Positions 1 through 9,089 are shown, numbered from the stretch's first letter. The stretch: 64,000 nucleotides of DNA from Pseudomonas fulva NBRC 16637 = DSM 17717 (GCF_000730565.1 NZ_BBIQ01000009.1:113573-177572); one strand, 5' to 3'. Numbers and translations: made by a program. Notes: a model not told the origin generated them from the sequence alone.

Positions 1-288
1 GCTCAAGCACGCGCGTTGGAGAACCAGCTGGCCGTGTTGCAGAGCCCGACCGTGGGGCTGGCCCCTTGGTCGCCGGCACTGGACGAGAACCTGGGCCGGG
101 CAGGGCTGTTCGTGCCGCCTGATCGTGGCATGCCGGGGGATGGGGTGATGGCATTGAGCGAATCGCTCGACCCGCAGCGCAGCCGTTGGCTGATGTGTGA
201 CCTGGATCTGGAGGCCGTGCGCCGGGTCAGGCAGCAGGGGCAGGTATTCACACGCAGGGACTGGCCCGAACAATTCGAACGTCTTTGA
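1..288 (+). CDS. Nitrilase-superfamily hydrolase, C-terminal fragment (truncated by window edge)
   Basis: The reading frame is open from base 1 and stops at TGA 286-288, so only the last 95 codons are present. The residues resemble the C-terminal part of carbon-nitrogen hydrolases: a beta-strand segment around QSPTVGLAPWSP, a P-x-D-x-G-x-P-x-DGV stretch, and an ending WLMCDLDLEAVRRVRQQGQV followed by a DW pair. Family members hydrolyse amides or nitriles with a Glu-Lys-Cys triad, which would lie upstream of the window, so activity and substrate cannot be judged. It converges with the fumarase gene. A TTG at 16-18 is only an internal codon, because the frame runs on upstream of it. Confidence 0.65.
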   Translation, partial: AQARALENQLAVLQSPTVGLAPWSPALDENLGRAGLFVPPDRGMPGDGVMALSESLDPQRSRWLMCDLDLEAVRRVRQQGQVFTRRDWPEQFERL

Positions 289-294
289 ACGCAA

Positions 295-328
295 CAGCGG
301 CGGGCCCTGGCATCAAGGTCCGCCGCTG
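295..328. terminator. Hairpin between convergent genes
   Basis: CAGCGGCGG (295-303) pairs perfectly with CCGCCGCTG (320-328), seven bases after the stop of the nitrilase-family gene and before the fumarase stop. No T-tract follows on either strand, so an intrinsic terminator is only inferred from position. Confidence 0.4.
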
Positions 329-394
329 CAGGTTGGCTGCGCATTGACTGCGCACGCGAGCGGCCGGTGACAGCGCCGTCGCTGTTGCCTTGGG

Positions 395-1918
395 TTACTT
401 CACTTCGACGGCCAGGCTCTGGGCGATCTTGTTCTGCCACAAGGCGGGGCCTGTGATGTGCACCGACTCACCGTTGCTGTCCACGGCCACGGTCACTGGC
501 ATGTCCTTGACCTCGAACTCGTAGATGGCCTCCATGCCCAGCTCGGCAAAGGCCAGGACCTTGGACTTGCGGATGGCTTGCGCGACCAGATAGGCGGCGC
601 CACCTACGGCCATCAGGTAAACGGCCTTGTTGTCCTTGATCGCGTCGATGGCGGTCGGGCCGCGCTCGGACTTGCCGATCATGCCCAGCAGACCGGTCTG
701 CTCCAGGATCTGGCGGGTGAACTTGTCCATGCGCGTGGCGGTGGTGGGGCCAGCAGGGCCGACCACTTCGTCGCCTACCGGGTCGACCGGACCAACGTAG
801 TAGATGAAGCGGCCCTTGAGATCCACCGGCAGTGCTTCGCCGCGGTTGAGCATTTCGACCATGCGCTTGTGGGCGGCATCCCGGCCGGTCAGCATCTTGC
901 CGTTGAGCAGGATGGTTTCACCCGGTTTCCAGCTGGCCACTTCTTCGGGCGTGATGCTGTCCAGGTTGACACGTCGGGCGCTTGGGCCAGCTTCCCAGAC
1001 GATCTCGGGGTAGGCGTCCAGCGACGGCGCTTCCAGCTGCGCCGGGCCCGTGCCGTCGAGCACGAAGTGGGCGTGGCGAGTGGCCGCGCAGTTTGGGATC
1101 ATGCACACCGGCAGCGAGGCGGCGTGGGTCGGGTAGTCCATGATCTTGACGTCGAGCACGGTGGTCAGGCCACCGAGGCCCTGGGCGCCGATGCCCAGCT
1201 GGTTGACCTTCTCGAACAGCTCCAGACGGATTTCTTCCAGGCGGTTCTGCGGGCCGCGTGCCTTGAGCTCATGGATGTCGATGGACTCCATGAGCACTTC
1301 CTTGGCCATGACCGCGGCTTTTTCGGCGGTGCCGCCGATGCCGATGCCCAGCATGCCAGGCGGGCACCAGCCAGCGCCCATGGTCGGAACGGTCTTGAGC
1401 ACCCAGTCGACGATGGAGTCGGACGGGTTGAGCATGGCCATCTTGGACTTGTTTTCCGAACCGCCGCCCTTGGCTGCAACATCGACCTCGACCTTGTCGC
1501 CGGGGACGATGGAGTAGTGGATGACGGCCGGGGTGTTGTCCTTGGTGTTCTTGCGGGCGCCGGCCGGGTCGGCCAGGATCGATGCGCGCAGGACGTTTTC
1601 AGGCAGATTGTAGGCGCGGCGCACACCCTCGTTGATCATGTCGTCCACGCTCAAGGTGGCGCCGTCCCAGCGCACATCCATACCCACGCGCACGAACACG
1701 GTGACGATGCCGGTGTCCTGGCAGATAGGCCGGTGACCGGTGGCACACATGCGCGAGTTGATCAGGATCTGGGCGATGGAGTCGCGCGCAGCCGGCGACT
1801 CTTCGCGCAGGTAGGCCTCGTGCATGGCCTGGATGAAATCGACGGGGTGGTAGTACGAGATGAATTGCAGGGCGTCGGCAACGCTCTGAATCAGGTCGTC
1901 TTGCTTGATCACGGTCAT
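395..1918 (-). CDS. fumA: Fumarate hydratase, class I (iron-sulfur)
   Basis: This 507-residue protein is a class I fumarase, the [4Fe-4S] enzyme that interconverts fumarate and malate in the cytosolic TCA cycle. It has the usual alpha-then-beta arrangement. Candidate cluster cysteines are C66 (RPICQDTG), C185 (GWCPPGMLGIG) and C277 (MIPNCAATRHAHF). The C-terminal beta domain carries GPTTATRMD near residue 400. I start at ATG 1916-1918 (MTVIKQDDL) because AGAGGAG lies eight bases upstream. A longer frame to 1948 adds a non-conserved leader. The oxygen-labile class I enzyme is normally accompanied by an FumC elsewhere in Pseudomonas. The gene is transcribed divergently from the ferredoxin-reductase gene. 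Confidence 0.95.
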   Translation of the reverse strand: MTVIKQDDLIQSVADALQFISYYHPVDFIQAMHEAYLREESPAARDSIAQILINSRMCATGHRPICQDTGIVTVFVRVGMDVRWDGATLSVDDMINEGVRRAYNLPENVLRASILADPAGARKNTKDNTPAVIHYSIVPGDKVEVDVAAKGGGSENKSKMAMLNPSDSIVDWVLKTVPTMGAGWCPPGMLGIGIGGTAEKAAVMAKEVLMESIDIHELKARGPQNRLEEIRLELFEKVNQLGIGAQGLGGLTTVLDVKIMDYPTHAASLPVCMIPNCAATRHAHFVLDGTGPAQLEAPSLDAYPEIVWEAGPSARRVNLDSITPEEVASWKPGETILLNGKMLTGRDAAHKRMVEMLNRGEALPVDLKGRFIYYVGPVDPVGDEVVGPAGPTTATRMDKFTRQILEQTGLLGMIGKSERGPTAIDAIKDNKAVYLMAVGGAAYLVAQAIRKSKVLAFAELGMEAIYEFEVKDMPVTVAVDSNGESVHITGPALWQNKIAQSLAVEVK

Positions 1919-2198
1919 GCAGCGCGCTCCTCTTAAAGACGGGAACATTCAGTGAGACGTTCGACGGAGCCGACCAGCCTGTCGAAACGCCTTGCAAAGG
2001 CGCGCCGACAGCCTGCCGACGCAAAAAAGGCGCGGCAGTATAGCGCGCCTGCCCCGGTGAAACACCTGCGAGTGGTCAGGACCATGGTCTGGCCGGTGGC
2101 CGGCATCCTTTTTGCTGCTCGGCACAGTACAGGGCATTAGAATCGACGGGCACGCGGTCGCGTCCATCGGCACAAGGGGTTTGAAGAGGTGAGTGAAC

Positions 2199-3119
2199 AT
2201 GCCCGAACTTAGCGTGGGCACGCGTTGTTGGACAGTGCCGACTGGCGCCAACTTGCTCGATGCCTTGAACGAGGCAGGGCTTGATGTGCCCTACAGCTGC
2301 CGTGCAGGGCGCTGCCATGCGTGCCTGGTACGGTGCGAGCACGGGTTGCCCCTCGATGCCCTGCCAGAAGCCCTGGCGTTGGACAGGCATGCCGTGGGCT
2401 GGCGCCTGGCCTGCCAGTGCCGCGTGGTAGAAGACTTGCGCGTGGACGTGTTCGATCCCTTGCGCGACGGCGTAGGCGGCGTTGTCAGCGAACTGGACTG
2501 GTTCGGTGATGTGTTGCGGTTGCGCCTGCGGACCGAGCGCAGCGTCCGCTACCAGCCAGGCCAACACGCGGTGCTCTGGTTGGGTGGGGTGGCGCGGCCT
2601 TATTCACTGGCCAGCCTGCCGGGTGAGGATGATTGCCTGGAGTTTCATATCGATTGCCATCGTCCCGGTGCTTTCTGTGACCAGGCACGGGCGCTGGGGG
2701 TGGGCGATGCGTTGCGCCTTGGCGAAGTCAGGGGTGGGGCATTGCATTACGACCTTGACTGGCAGGACCGGCCGTTATGGCTACTGGCTGCCGGTACCGG
2801 GCTTGCACCGCTATGGGGCATCGTGCGCGAAGCGTTGCGTCAAGGGCATCGGGGGGAGATCCGGTTGCTGCACGTGGCCCGCGACCGCGCAGGGCACTAC
2901 CTGGCAGCACCGTTGCAGCAGTTGCCAGGTGTGAGCGTGGAACTGGTGGTGACAGCGCAGCTGGAGGAAACACTGGCGGCGCTGCGGCCTTCATCGAGAC
3001 AGACCTTGGCCCTGCTGTGCGGCGCGCCCGCCAGCGTCGAACGGTTTGCCCGAAGGCTGTTCATCGCCGGCGTGCCGAGGGGGCAGGTGTTCGCAGACAG
3101 CTTTGTCGAGCACGTCTGA
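2199..3119 (+). CDS. 2Fe-2S ferredoxin / FAD-NAD(P)H oxidoreductase fusion
   Basis: A 306-residue single-chain electron-transfer protein. Residues 1-80 are a plant-type [2Fe-2S] ferredoxin domain with C34, C39, C42 and a fourth ligand at C72 or C74 (LACQC). After it come a ferredoxin-reductase FAD-binding barrel (about 85-185, with RPYSLAS as the flavin motif) and an NAD(P)-binding domain (LAAGTGLAPLWGI). This domain order is that of phenol hydroxylase, methane monooxygenase and CDP-6-deoxy-glucose reductase-type components. The gene sits alone, with no oxygenase partner adjacent, so its electron acceptor is unknown. ATG 2199 is preferred to GTG 2193 because AGAGGTG is well spaced upstream. 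Confidence 0.85.
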   Translation: MPELSVGTRCWTVPTGANLLDALNEAGLDVPYSCRAGRCHACLVRCEHGLPLDALPEALALDRHAVGWRLACQCRVVEDLRVDVFDPLRDGVGGVVSELDWFGDVLRLRLRTERSVRYQPGQHAVLWLGGVARPYSLASLPGEDDCLEFHIDCHRPGAFCDQARALGVGDALRLGEVRGGALHYDLDWQDRPLWLLAAGTGLAPLWGIVREALRQGHRGEIRLLHVARDRAGHYLAAPLQQLPGVSVELVVTAQLEETLAALRPSSRQTLALLCGAPASVERFARRLFIAGVPRGQVFADSFVEHV

Positions 3120-3199
3120 GCCGACGTGTCTGCAGTGCCTGCACAGGGCCGCTTGCTCACGGGGGAACGCGCGCGAAGCGACCCTGGCTCGTCAGCCGA

Positions 3200-4654
3200 T
3201 CAGCCGACCAGCGGATCACCGACATGCAGGATCTTCATGCCGTTGGTCCCGCCGATGGTGTGGTAGCTGTCGCCCTTGGTGAGGATCACCCAGTCACCTT
3301 GCTCGACCAGCCCACGCTTGAGCAGCTCGTCCACGGCGGCCTGGCTGACCTTGTCGGCCGGCAGCGATGCCGGGTCGAAATCGATCGGGTACACACCCCG
3401 GAACATCGAGGCACGGGCCTGGGTAGCGCGGTGCGGAGACAGGGCGAAGATCGGTACGTGCGAGCGCAGGCGCGACATGATCAGCGGGGTATAACCGCTC
3501 TCGGTCAGGGCGATGATCGCCTTCACGCCTGGGAAGTGGTTAGCCGTGTACATGGCTGCCAGGGCGATGCTTTCGTCGCAGCGCTCGAACGTGGTGTGCA
3601 GGCGGTGGCTGGAGCGCTGGCTAGTTGGGTGTTTCTCGGCACCCAGGCAGATGCGCGCCATGGCCTGGACGGCTTCGATCGGGTATGAACCGGCGGCGCT
3701 TTCGGCCGACAGCATCACGGCGTCGGTGTTGTCGAGCACGGCGTTGGCCACGTCGGACACTTCGGCACGGGTCGGCATCGGGTTCTGGATCATCGACTCC
3801 ATCATCTGGGTCGCGACGATCACTGCCTTGTTGTTGCGGCGGGCGTGCTGGATGATCTTTTTCTGAATGGCGATCAGCTCGGCGTCGCCGATTTCCACGC
3901 CCAGGTCACCACGGGCAACCATGACGGCGTCGGAGGCTGCGATGAGCTTGTCGAGGGTTTCGTCGTCAGCAACCGCTTCGGCGCGTTCGATCTTGGCCAC
4001 CAGCCAGGCGCTGCCACCAGACTCGTCACGCAGCTTGCGGGCGTATTCCATGTCGCTGGCGTCACGCGGGAAGGACACGGCCAGGTAGTCCAGGTCCATC
4101 TCGGCAGCCAGCTTGATGTCGGCCTTGTCCTTCTCGGTCAGGGCCGGTGCAGTCAGGCCGCCACCTTTGCGGTTGATGCCCTTGTGGTCCGACAGCGGTC
4201 CACCGATGATCACCACGCAGTGCAGGGCGTCGGCGGTCGCGGTTTCGACGCGCATGACCACGCGGCCATCGTCGAGCAGCAGTTCGTCGCCAACGCCACA
4301 GTCCTTGACCAGGTCGGGGTAGTCGATACCGACGATGTCCTGGTTGCCTTCGGTCAGCGGATGAGCGGTCGAGAAGGTGAAGGTGTCACCGACTTTCAGT
4401 TCGATGCGCTTGTTGGCGAACTTGGCGATGCGGATCTTCGGACCCTGCAGGTCGCCGAGCAAGGCCACGTGACGGCCATTCTTGGCAGCGATTTCACGGA
4501 TCAGGCGGGCGCGTGCCTTGTGCTCGTCCGGAGTGCCATGAGAGAAGTTCAGGCGAGCCACGTCCAGGCCGGCGAGGATCAACTGTTCGATCACTTCCGG
4601 CGAATTGCTGGCGGGGCCAAGGGTGGCGACGATTTTGGTACGGCGGATGGTCAT
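3200..4654 (-). CDS. pykA: Pyruvate kinase
   Basis: This 484-residue protein converts phosphoenolpyruvate and ADP to pyruvate and ATP, the last glycolytic step. The N-terminus (RRTKIVATLGPAS and ARLNFSHG) and the active-site segment with VARGDLGVEIG (about residue 250) are intact. The downstream helix reads MLSAESAAGSYP rather than the more common SGETA; to my knowledge this is typical of the PykA branch of proteobacterial enzymes. The C-terminal regulatory domain is complete. Start ATG 4652-4654 has TAGGAG upstream. The gene converges with the ferredoxin-reductase gene and diverges from the lipoprotein gene. Confidence 0.95.
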   Translation of the reverse strand: MTIRRTKIVATLGPASNSPEVIEQLILAGLDVARLNFSHGTPDEHKARARLIREIAAKNGRHVALLGDLQGPKIRIAKFANKRIELKVGDTFTFSTAHPLTEGNQDIVGIDYPDLVKDCGVGDELLLDDGRVVMRVETATADALHCVVIIGGPLSDHKGINRKGGGLTAPALTEKDKADIKLAAEMDLDYLAVSFPRDASDMEYARKLRDESGGSAWLVAKIERAEAVADDETLDKLIAASDAVMVARGDLGVEIGDAELIAIQKKIIQHARRNNKAVIVATQMMESMIQNPMPTRAEVSDVANAVLDNTDAVMLSAESAAGSYPIEAVQAMARICLGAEKHPTSQRSSHRLHTTFERCDESIALAAMYTANHFPGVKAIIALTESGYTPLIMSRLRSHVPIFALSPHRATQARASMFRGVYPIDFDPASLPADKVSQAAVDELLKRGLVEQGDWVILTKGDSYHTIGGTNGMKILHVGDPLVG

Positions 4655-4866
4655 GCACAGACTCCTATAGTGAAGCGCAGCGAGAGGCTACTCCTGAATC
4701 GGGCTGTAGTCATCGTTAGGTTGCACTACCTGGCTTTGGAAAACTGTGCAGGTGACAGTCGCGCGCATTTGCTGGCTGGCGTGGTCGGGCCACTGCACGC
4801 GATACGTGCCGACCGTTGAAGAATCCGATGGGCCGGCCGATACGCTCTTCAGCAAAGGAGACTCCC

Positions 4867-5253
4867 ATGCGCATGCTGATCGTTTTAGCCCTCGCGGCCA
4901 GTGCCGTCGGGTGTACCCGCTGGTCCATGGACCACCATCTCAACAATGCCTACCGCGCTTATGATCGCGGTGATTGCCAGCGGGTAATGTTGGAGCTGTC
5001 CCAGGTCGACCGCACCAGCCGCGCCCGGCCTTTCATCCACCCGGAAGTGGCGTTGCTGCGCGGGCAGTGCCTGGAGCGGCAAGCGTTGTACGTGGATGCC
5101 GCACAGACCTACCAGTACCTGATCCAGCGCTATCCGGGCAATGAATATGCCTACCGTGCCCAGGCGCGTCTGCAAACATTGGAGAAGCTGGGTCATTACC
5201 GGGGTGGCGAGCCGGCCGTGACCAGGCCAGCGCCGAGCGTACCTTGGCGCTAA
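4867..5253 (+). CDS. Small TPR-type lipoprotein
   Basis: A 128-residue predicted lipoprotein. The first 16 residues form a signal peptide ending in a lipobox-like AVGC, so Cys16 would be acylated. The body is helical, with a tetratricopeptide-like pattern (NNAYRAYDRGDCQRVMLEL, then ALYVDAAQTYQYLIQRYPG near residues 85-105, a typical TPR helix pair). Start ATG 4867 follows AAAGGAG at a good distance; a longer frame to 4816 would place residues before the signal peptide. Its role is unknown. TPR lipoproteins commonly scaffold envelope complexes. Confidence 0.75.
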   Translation: MRMLIVLALAASAVGCTRWSMDHHLNNAYRAYDRGDCQRVMLELSQVDRTSRARPFIHPEVALLRGQCLERQALYVDAAQTYQYLIQRYPGNEYAYRAQARLQTLEKLGHYRGGEPAVTRPAPSVPWR

Positions 5254-5368
5254 TGCCAAGGTGTGCTGTATTGACGGGGAGATTTGTCGCAGCGTGCGCT
5301 AACCTGTAACTCAACTGATACAACAACCGCCAGTACCAGGCGTTCCTGGCATCGCGGACGGACTGACC

Positions 5369-5734
5369 TTGACGCTATTCAATAAACGACATATCGACCG
5401 CCACCAGTTGCCTTTTGTCCTGAAGGTATTCAATCGCTTCAATGGGCAGGAGATGGGCCAGCTGGGCAATGCCTCTGAAAACGGCATGATGCTGATCAGC
5501 GAGCTGCCGGTCATGGTGGGCCCCGATTACGAATTGCAGTTGCGCCTGCCGTTGACGGGGGGTGGGCATCAGTTCGTCAACCTTACGGCCAGTTGTCTGT
5601 GGTGCCGCGAGGACCAGACGCCTGGGTACTACGATTCGGGCTTCATGTTGTTGCAGGCGCCTCGCGAATACGACGACTTTGTGCGCTCCTTGCAGGAGTA
5701 CTTCAGTTTTCGCGCCTCCTCTACCTCGGTTTGA
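5369..5734 (+). CDS. PilZ-domain c-di-GMP receptor
   Basis: A 121-residue stand-alone PilZ protein. Both c-di-GMP-binding motifs are intact: RxxxR as RHIDR at residues 7-11, and (D/N)xSxxG as NASENG near residue 35, followed by beta strands (LQLRLPL, then FVNLTASCLWC). It should therefore bind the second messenger made by diguanylate cyclases such as the one at 49443-50915. No output domain is attached, so it must act on a partner. The start is TTG 5369; no ATG is available in frame before the first motif. The weak start suggests low translation. Confidence 0.8.
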   Translation: MTLFNKRHIDRHQLPFVLKVFNRFNGQEMGQLGNASENGMMLISELPVMVGPDYELQLRLPLTGGGHQFVNLTASCLWCREDQTPGYYDSGFMLLQAPREYDDFVRSLQEYFSFRASSTSV

Positions 5735-5784
5735 CAGGTCGGTATTGCCGATTGCTGACGCCCGTCCATGAGATCGGTCCGGGT

Positions 5785-5818
5785 CAGTAGGGGCTGTGTA
5801 GCACGGCCTACTGGCCCC
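5785..5818 (+). terminator. Possible terminator after the PilZ gene
   Basis: CAGTAGG (5785-5791) pairs with CCTACTG (5807-5813), and GGGGC (5790-5794) could alternatively pair with GCCCC (5814-5818). It lies 50 bases past the PilZ stop and before the exonuclease start. There is no T-tract, so this is weak. Confidence 0.3.
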
Positions 5819-5894
5819 AAGTCGCTTCATTGGCCCGACGTCAGGCCCGGCTCAACGCGTTAGAATCAGGGCGAACCTGCAACAGGACGGCCCT

Positions 5895-7328
5895 GTGACT
5901 TCAAGCATTTTCTGGCATGACTACGAAACCACCGGCATCAACCCGCGCTGCGACCGGCCCGTGCAGATGGCAGGGGTGCGTACCGACCTCGACCTGAATG
6001 AAATCGCCGAACCGATCAACCTCTATTGCCGCTTGTCGGATGACATATTGCCGCATCCTGCTGCCTGCCTGGTGACGGGCGTCACGCCGCAACAGTTGGC
6101 CGAAAAAGGACTCGGCGAGGCCGAGTTCATGGCGCGCGTGCATGCCGAACTGGCGCAACCCGGTACCTGCGGTGCCGGCTACAACACGCTGCGTTTCGAC
6201 GACGAAGTCACGCGCTACAGCCTATACCGCAACTTCTTCGACCCTTACGCACGCGAGTGGCAGGGCGGTAACAGTCGCTGGGACCTGATCGATATCGTCA
6301 GGACCGCGTTCGCGTTGCGTCCCGATGGCATTCAATGGCCCCAGCAGGAAGGGCGCATCAGTCTGCGCCTTGAGTTGTTGAGCAAGGCCAACGGCCTCGA
6401 ACATGGCCACGCACACGAGGCACTCTCCGATGTTCGGGCGACCATTGCCCTTGCCCGGCTGATACGCGAGAAGCAGCCAAAGTTGTACGACTGGTTGTTT
6501 CAGCTTCGCAGCAAGCACAAGGTCATGGAGCAGATACGGCTGCTGCAGCCGATGGTGCATATTTCTGGACGTTTCAGTGCTGCGCGTCATTACTTGGGCG
6601 TCGTGTTGCCTTTGGCCTGGCACCCTAAAAACCGCAATGCATTGATTGTTTGCGATCTGCATCAGCAAACCCTGCCGCTGATTGAAGAGCGCGCCGAAAC
6701 TTTGCGCCAGCGGCTCTATACCCGTCGAGAAGCCCTTGGCGAAGGCGAGCTCCCTGTACCGCTCAAACTCATCCAGATCAACCGCTGCCCGGTGGTGGCG
6801 CCCCTTTCTGTATTACGACCGGCTGATCAAGCGCGTCTGGGGATTGACCTGGACGCATTACAACGACGCGCCGAGGCATTGGTCCGTCAACAGGATCAAT
6901 GGCAGGAAAAACTGGCACCTATTTATACGCAAGACGGTTTTGCGGCCAGTGACGATCCTGAACAGCAATTGTATGAGCGGTTTCTCGGCGAGCGTGACCG
7001 GCGGTTATGCGATCAAGTGCGTTCGCTGTCGCCCGCCCAGTTGGGCGCCGGGCAGTGGATGTTCGATGATCCACGCTTGGCCGAATTGCTCTTTCGTTAC
7101 CGTGCACGTAACTTTCCCGACACCTTGAACGATGAAGACAGGGCGCGATGGCAGGATTTTTGTAGGCAACGTCTGACTGACCCCCGCTGGGGTGCGCCCA
7201 ATACCCTGGGTGATTTCGCCCAGGCCCTGGCCGCAGCCTGGCCTGGCGCGGGTGAAGCAGGACAGCAAGTGCTGACAGCCTGGCAACTGCATGCCAACGC
7301 GTTGCAAACGAGGTTTGCCGTCAATTGA
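5895..7328 (+). CDS. sbcB: Exodeoxyribonuclease I
   Basis: A 477-residue 3'-5' single-strand DNA exonuclease of the DEDDh class, involved in recombination and mismatch repair. The first acidic motif is at the N-terminus (FWHDYETTG, residues 6-14). The further DEDD residues are in YNTLRFDDEVTR (about 100-110) and HAHEALSDVRAT (about 177-188, with the catalytic His and Asp). An ExoI SH3-like and C-terminal domain follow, giving the usual family length. The start is GTG 5895, preceded by CAGGA. A strong terminator follows nine bases after the stop. Confidence 0.93.
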   Translation: MTSSIFWHDYETTGINPRCDRPVQMAGVRTDLDLNEIAEPINLYCRLSDDILPHPAACLVTGVTPQQLAEKGLGEAEFMARVHAELAQPGTCGAGYNTLRFDDEVTRYSLYRNFFDPYAREWQGGNSRWDLIDIVRTAFALRPDGIQWPQQEGRISLRLELLSKANGLEHGHAHEALSDVRATIALARLIREKQPKLYDWLFQLRSKHKVMEQIRLLQPMVHISGRFSAARHYLGVVLPLAWHPKNRNALIVCDLHQQTLPLIEERAETLRQRLYTRREALGEGELPVPLKLIQINRCPVVAPLSVLRPADQARLGIDLDALQRRAEALVRQQDQWQEKLAPIYTQDGFAASDDPEQQLYERFLGERDRRLCDQVRSLSPAQLGAGQWMFDDPRLAELLFRYRARNFPDTLNDEDRARWQDFCRQRLTDPRWGAPNTLGDFAQALAAAWPGAGEAGQQVLTAWQLHANALQTRFAVN

Positions 7329-7336
7329 AAGCCCAT

Positions 7337-7369
7337 AAAAAAACGCCGGTTATTAACCGGCGTTTTTTA
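7337..7369. terminator. Bidirectional intrinsic terminator
   Basis: An A-run, then ACGCCGGTT, a three-base loop ATT, AACCGGCGT and a T-run. The stem is perfect and flanked by A and T tracts, so it should work on both strands, between the convergent exonuclease and turA genes. Confidence 0.92.
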
Positions 7370-7397
7370 CGTATATCAAATAGCGAGCAATGGACAA

Positions 7398-7775
7398 TCA
7401 GTCCAGCAGGGTTGCCCAGCTTTCTACCTCGTCACCGCCCCATTGAGCTTTCCACTCTTTCAGGGTTTTGTGGTTGCCACCTTTGGTTTCGATGACTTCA
7501 CCGTTGTGCGGGTTTTTGTATTGCTTGACCTTGCGCGCGCGTTTGGTGCCAGTGGTTTTCACGGCGCCACGCGGCAGTTTGCTCATCTTGGCATCAGGGT
7601 CGAGCAGGGCAATGATGTCACGCAGCGACTTGGAATATTCGCCCATCAGGGTGCGCAGTTTGCCTTCGAACTCCAGTTCTTTTTTCAGCTTGTCATCCTG
7701 AGACAGGTTGGCCAGGCGGGCCTGAAGTTCCTTGATGGCTTCTTCGGTAGCACGGTACTCGTTGATCAGGGACAT
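7398..7775 (-). CDS. turA: MvaT/TurA-family H-NS-like xenogeneic silencer
   Basis: A 125-residue nucleoid-associated protein of the MvaT family, the Pseudomonas functional equivalent of H-NS. It has an N-terminal coiled coil (about residues 1-60, AIKELQARLANL) for oligomerisation and a basic linker (TKRARKVKQYKN). The C-terminal DNA-binding domain contains GEVIETKGGNHKTLKEWK, whose loop inserts into AT-rich minor grooves. It silences AT-rich and transferred DNA. Start ATG 7775 follows a GGA-type site. The upstream spacer to purU (7776-8055) is AT-rich for this genome, which suits autoregulation but is unproven. The symbol turA follows the remembered KT2440 context; mvaT is an equivalent label. 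Confidence 0.93.
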   Translation of the reverse strand: MSLINEYRATEEAIKELQARLANLSQDDKLKKELEFEGKLRTLMGEYSKSLRDIIALLDPDAKMSKLPRGAVKTTGTKRARKVKQYKNPHNGEVIETKGGNHKTLKEWKAQWGGDEVESWATLLD

Positions 7776-8055
7776 GGAGTGTTCCTTAATGCGTGTTCGG
7801 AAATGTGTGGAGCAATAGTAAACAGGCAATTCTCGCAAGTAAACATATGATTGATGTATTAACAGTTGATTAGCTGTGACAGTAATTCTCCACGTGAACA
7901 AAAATTTACATAGGTTGCCGTTTCGTCCATAAACCTTGTCGGAAGATTCCCGCCTGATAGGCACAGCGACCCTATGCAGCACGTCGCAATCATTACTGCG
8001 TTTTTCTCAGCGTGCCGCTAGAATAAGCGCCTTTGCGAGTTCTGGAGTCTTATTC

Positions 8056-8907
8056 ATGCGCACCTACCGTCTGGTGATCGCTTGCCCCGACCGTGTCGGC
8101 ATCGTGGCGAAAGTCAGTAATTTCCTGGCCTTGTACAACGGCTGGATCACCGAAGCCAGCCATCACTCCGACGAGCAGACTGGCTGGTTCTTCATGCGTC
8201 ATGAAATTCGCGCCGAGTCGCTGCCCTTCGGTATCGAGGCGTTCCGCGAAGCGTTCGCGCCCATCGCCGAAGAGTTCTCCATGACCTGGCGCGTGACCGA
8301 TTCTGCCCAGAAAAAGCGCGTCGTGCTGATGGCCAGCCGCGAATCCCACTGCCTGGCCGACCTGCTGCACCGCTGGCACAGCGATGAGCTCGATTGCGAC
8401 ATTCCCTGCGTCATTTCCAACCACGACGACCTGCGCAGCATGGTCGAGTGGCACGGTATTCCGTTCTTCCACGTTCCAGTAGACCCCAAGGATAAAGCCC
8501 CGGCGTTTGCCGAGGTGTCACGCCTGGTGCAGGAACACGCAGCCGATGTGGTCGTGCTGGCGCGGTACATGCAAATTCTGCCGCCGCAACTCTGCCAGGA
8601 CTATGCTGAGAAGGTCATCAACATCCACCATAGCTTCCTGCCATCGTTCGTCGGCGCCAAGCCGTACCATCAGGCGGCGCTGCGTGGCGTGAAGCTGATC
8701 GGTGCGACCTGCCACTACGTGACCGAAGAGCTGGACGCCGGCCCCATCATCGAGCAGGACGTGGTGCGGGTTACCCATGCCGACAGCATCGAGGACATGG
8801 TCCGCTTCGGGCGCGACGTGGAGAAAATGGTGCTGGCCCGCGGCCTGCGCTATCACCTGGAAGACCGGGTTCTGGTGCACGGCAACAAGACAGTGGTGTT
8901 CGACTGA
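8056..8907 (+). CDS. purU: Formyltetrahydrofolate deformylase
   Basis: A 283-residue enzyme that hydrolyses 10-formyl-THF to formate and THF, balancing one-carbon pools and supplying formate for purine synthesis. An N-terminal ACT regulatory domain (residues 1-80, RLVIACPDRVGIVAKV) precedes the formyltransferase-fold catalytic domain. This carries INIHHSFLPSFVGAKPYHQA near residue 195 and the Asp-containing ELDAGPIIEQD, the Asn-His-Asp catalytic set of the family. I start at ATG 8056, where TGGAG lies upstream and the ACT domain begins at once. A longer frame to 7936 has no support. The stop codon lies inside a hairpin. Confidence 0.93.
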   Translation: MRTYRLVIACPDRVGIVAKVSNFLALYNGWITEASHHSDEQTGWFFMRHEIRAESLPFGIEAFREAFAPIAEEFSMTWRVTDSAQKKRVVLMASRESHCLADLLHRWHSDELDCDIPCVISNHDDLRSMVEWHGIPFFHVPVDPKDKAPAFAEVSRLVQEHAADVVVLARYMQILPPQLCQDYAEKVINIHHSFLPSFVGAKPYHQAALRGVKLIGATCHYVTEELDAGPIIEQDVVRVTHADSIEDMVRFGRDVEKMVLARGLRYHLEDRVLVHGNKTVVFD

Positions 8908-8924
8908 TAGCAGGGCTGCTATCA
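8905..8924 (+). terminator. Hairpin overlapping the purU stop
   Basis: TGATAGCA, loop GGGC, TGCTATCA: a perfect eight-base stem whose first three bases are the purU stop codon. No T-run follows. It may protect the mRNA 3' end rather than terminate transcription. Confidence 0.4.
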
Positions 8925-8992
8925 AGCCTCTTGAGCAACGTGAGGATCGACCAATGGGACGGCGCGGTACGCCTACAGCCTCTCCACCCCCT

Positions 8993-9022
8993 GTAGTGGG
9001 CCAGGGTTGCCTGGCCCGCTAC
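8993..9022. terminator. Long hairpin between purU and the flippase-like gene
   Basis: GTAGTGGGCCAGG and CCTGGCCCGCTAC form a 13-base stem with one T-C/G-type imperfection around a GTTG loop. A smaller perfect stem, GGCACCG/CGGTGCC, lies at 9050-9070. Both fall in the 182-base gap between convergent genes, where termination of both operons is expected. Confidence 0.5.
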
Positions 9023-9089
9023 GATCCAGACGCGTTGCAGGACACCGACGGCACCGACTTCCCCGGTGCCGCTGCGCTTTGGCAAGCGC

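Noticed and set aside
458..1936. A 492-codon open frame opposite the fumarase gene
   Set aside because: Antisense shadow of a fully recognised class I fumarase, rich in His, Gly and Val, with no start signals.
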